IMG/VR virus record: IMGVR_UViG_3300023196_000696 | Span: 1-35,849 of that record | Direction: 5' to 3' (one strand) | DNA from: a virus | Length of the DNA: 35,849 nucleotides | Shown: piece by piece, positions 35,745-35,849 of the stretch | Layout: the number at the start of each line of letters is the position of its first letter | Position numbering within the stretch: the stretch's first letter is position 1 | Notes under the pieces: generated by a model | Seen by the model: the letters and a program-made list of their open reading frames with translations, nothing else | Databases searched by the model: none | Told to the model about the DNA's origin: nothing | Program-made: the position numbers and the translations under genes

Positions 35745-35849
35745 TTACTTCATTACTATTGCGACAACCAAAGCTACCACACCTAAAGTTCCCACCATAG
35801 ACATAGCTTCTATTCGCCACATTCTTTTGTCTAAACCTTCTAGTTTATC
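35745..35849 (-). CDS. C-terminal end of a small membrane protein (partial)
   Basis: The minus-strand frame entering from the right edge reads DKLEGLDKRMWRIEAMSMVG and ends in TLGVVALVVAIVMK with TAA at 35745-35747. A charged helix with Arg-Ile-Glu followed by a single C-terminal membrane span is the layout of haemolysin XhlA-type phage proteins and some tail or lysis accessory proteins. Only the last 34 residues are visible, so the family is uncertain. The stop lies 11 bases before the ATG I chose for the repeat protein. Confidence 0.65.
   Translation of the reverse strand, partial: DKLEGLDKRMWRIEAMSMVGTLGVVALVVAIVMK

Noticed and set aside
35734-35820. GTG start adding 29 residues to the Gln/Asn-rich protein.
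   Set aside because: This stretch is the coding end of the upstream membrane protein in another frame, so the extension is probably a shadow.

Overview
The window looks like about two thirds of the genome of an AT-rich, tailed marine bacteriophage, most likely a podovirus of the SAR116 phage HMO-2011 type that infects marine Alphaproteobacteria. The strongest pointer is a family A DNA polymerase with a DnaJ-like zinc-finger insert (two CxxCxGxG-type knuckles) between its exonuclease and polymerase domains; from memory this is a hallmark of HMO-2011-type phages. It fits with separate primase and helicase genes, a B12-dependent ribonucleotide reductase, a DUF3310 gene, a GH24 lysozyme and many small basic proteins typical of ocean viromes. 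No terminase, portal, capsid, tail, integrase or phage RNA polymerase gene is visible. Both window edges cut through genes, so the missing head and tail genes probably lie outside it.

Layout. (1) 1-5451, minus strand: a tightly packed late or lysis cluster of small genes, many joined by TAATG overlaps. It holds a T4-type lysozyme, a probable holin, small membrane proteins, a DUF1289-like protein, an 8-Cys mini-protein and a protein with an EF-hand loop. (2) 5450-6579: a divergent control region with a promoter, a terminator whose stem carries the next gene's Shine-Dalgarno, two matching GCTCC/GGAGC terminators, a perfect 10-bp inverted repeat, four TGTCAA-N4-TTGACA palindromes (three at exactly 23-bp steps) and six TGATAGTA-type repeats. 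(3) 6580-14074, plus strand: an unknown early gene with TGATAGTA repeats upstream and inverted copies downstream, small early genes, a tRNA-Trp, a large Cys-rich unknown protein and an M20-like zinc peptidase. (4) 14201-24503, plus strand: the replication and nucleotide operon, with TOPRIM primase, DnaB-like helicase, DNA polymerase A, a probable ssDNA-binding protein, a Cas4/RecB-like nuclease, two more small nuclease candidates, DUF3310 and class II ribonucleotide reductase. (5) 24500-35849, minus strand: very large probable internal virion (ejection) proteins, including a 621-aa Gln/Asn-rich repeat protein; this operon converges on the replication operon and shares a TTAA stop with it.

Control. 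Four promoters upstream of the early genes share an extended -35 element (gTTTGC-A/T-C/T-AA) and an exact 17-bp spacer. The leaders of the primase and ssb-like genes have separate TTGAC-type promoters. All are readable as host sigma70-class promoters, which fits the lack of a phage polymerase here. In outline, early genes around 6.5-14 kb reshape the host, genes of 14-24 kb copy the genome, and the two minus-strand arms build, package and release virions.

Functions of most small genes are unknown. Family names rest on motif recognition by eye, with no database search.
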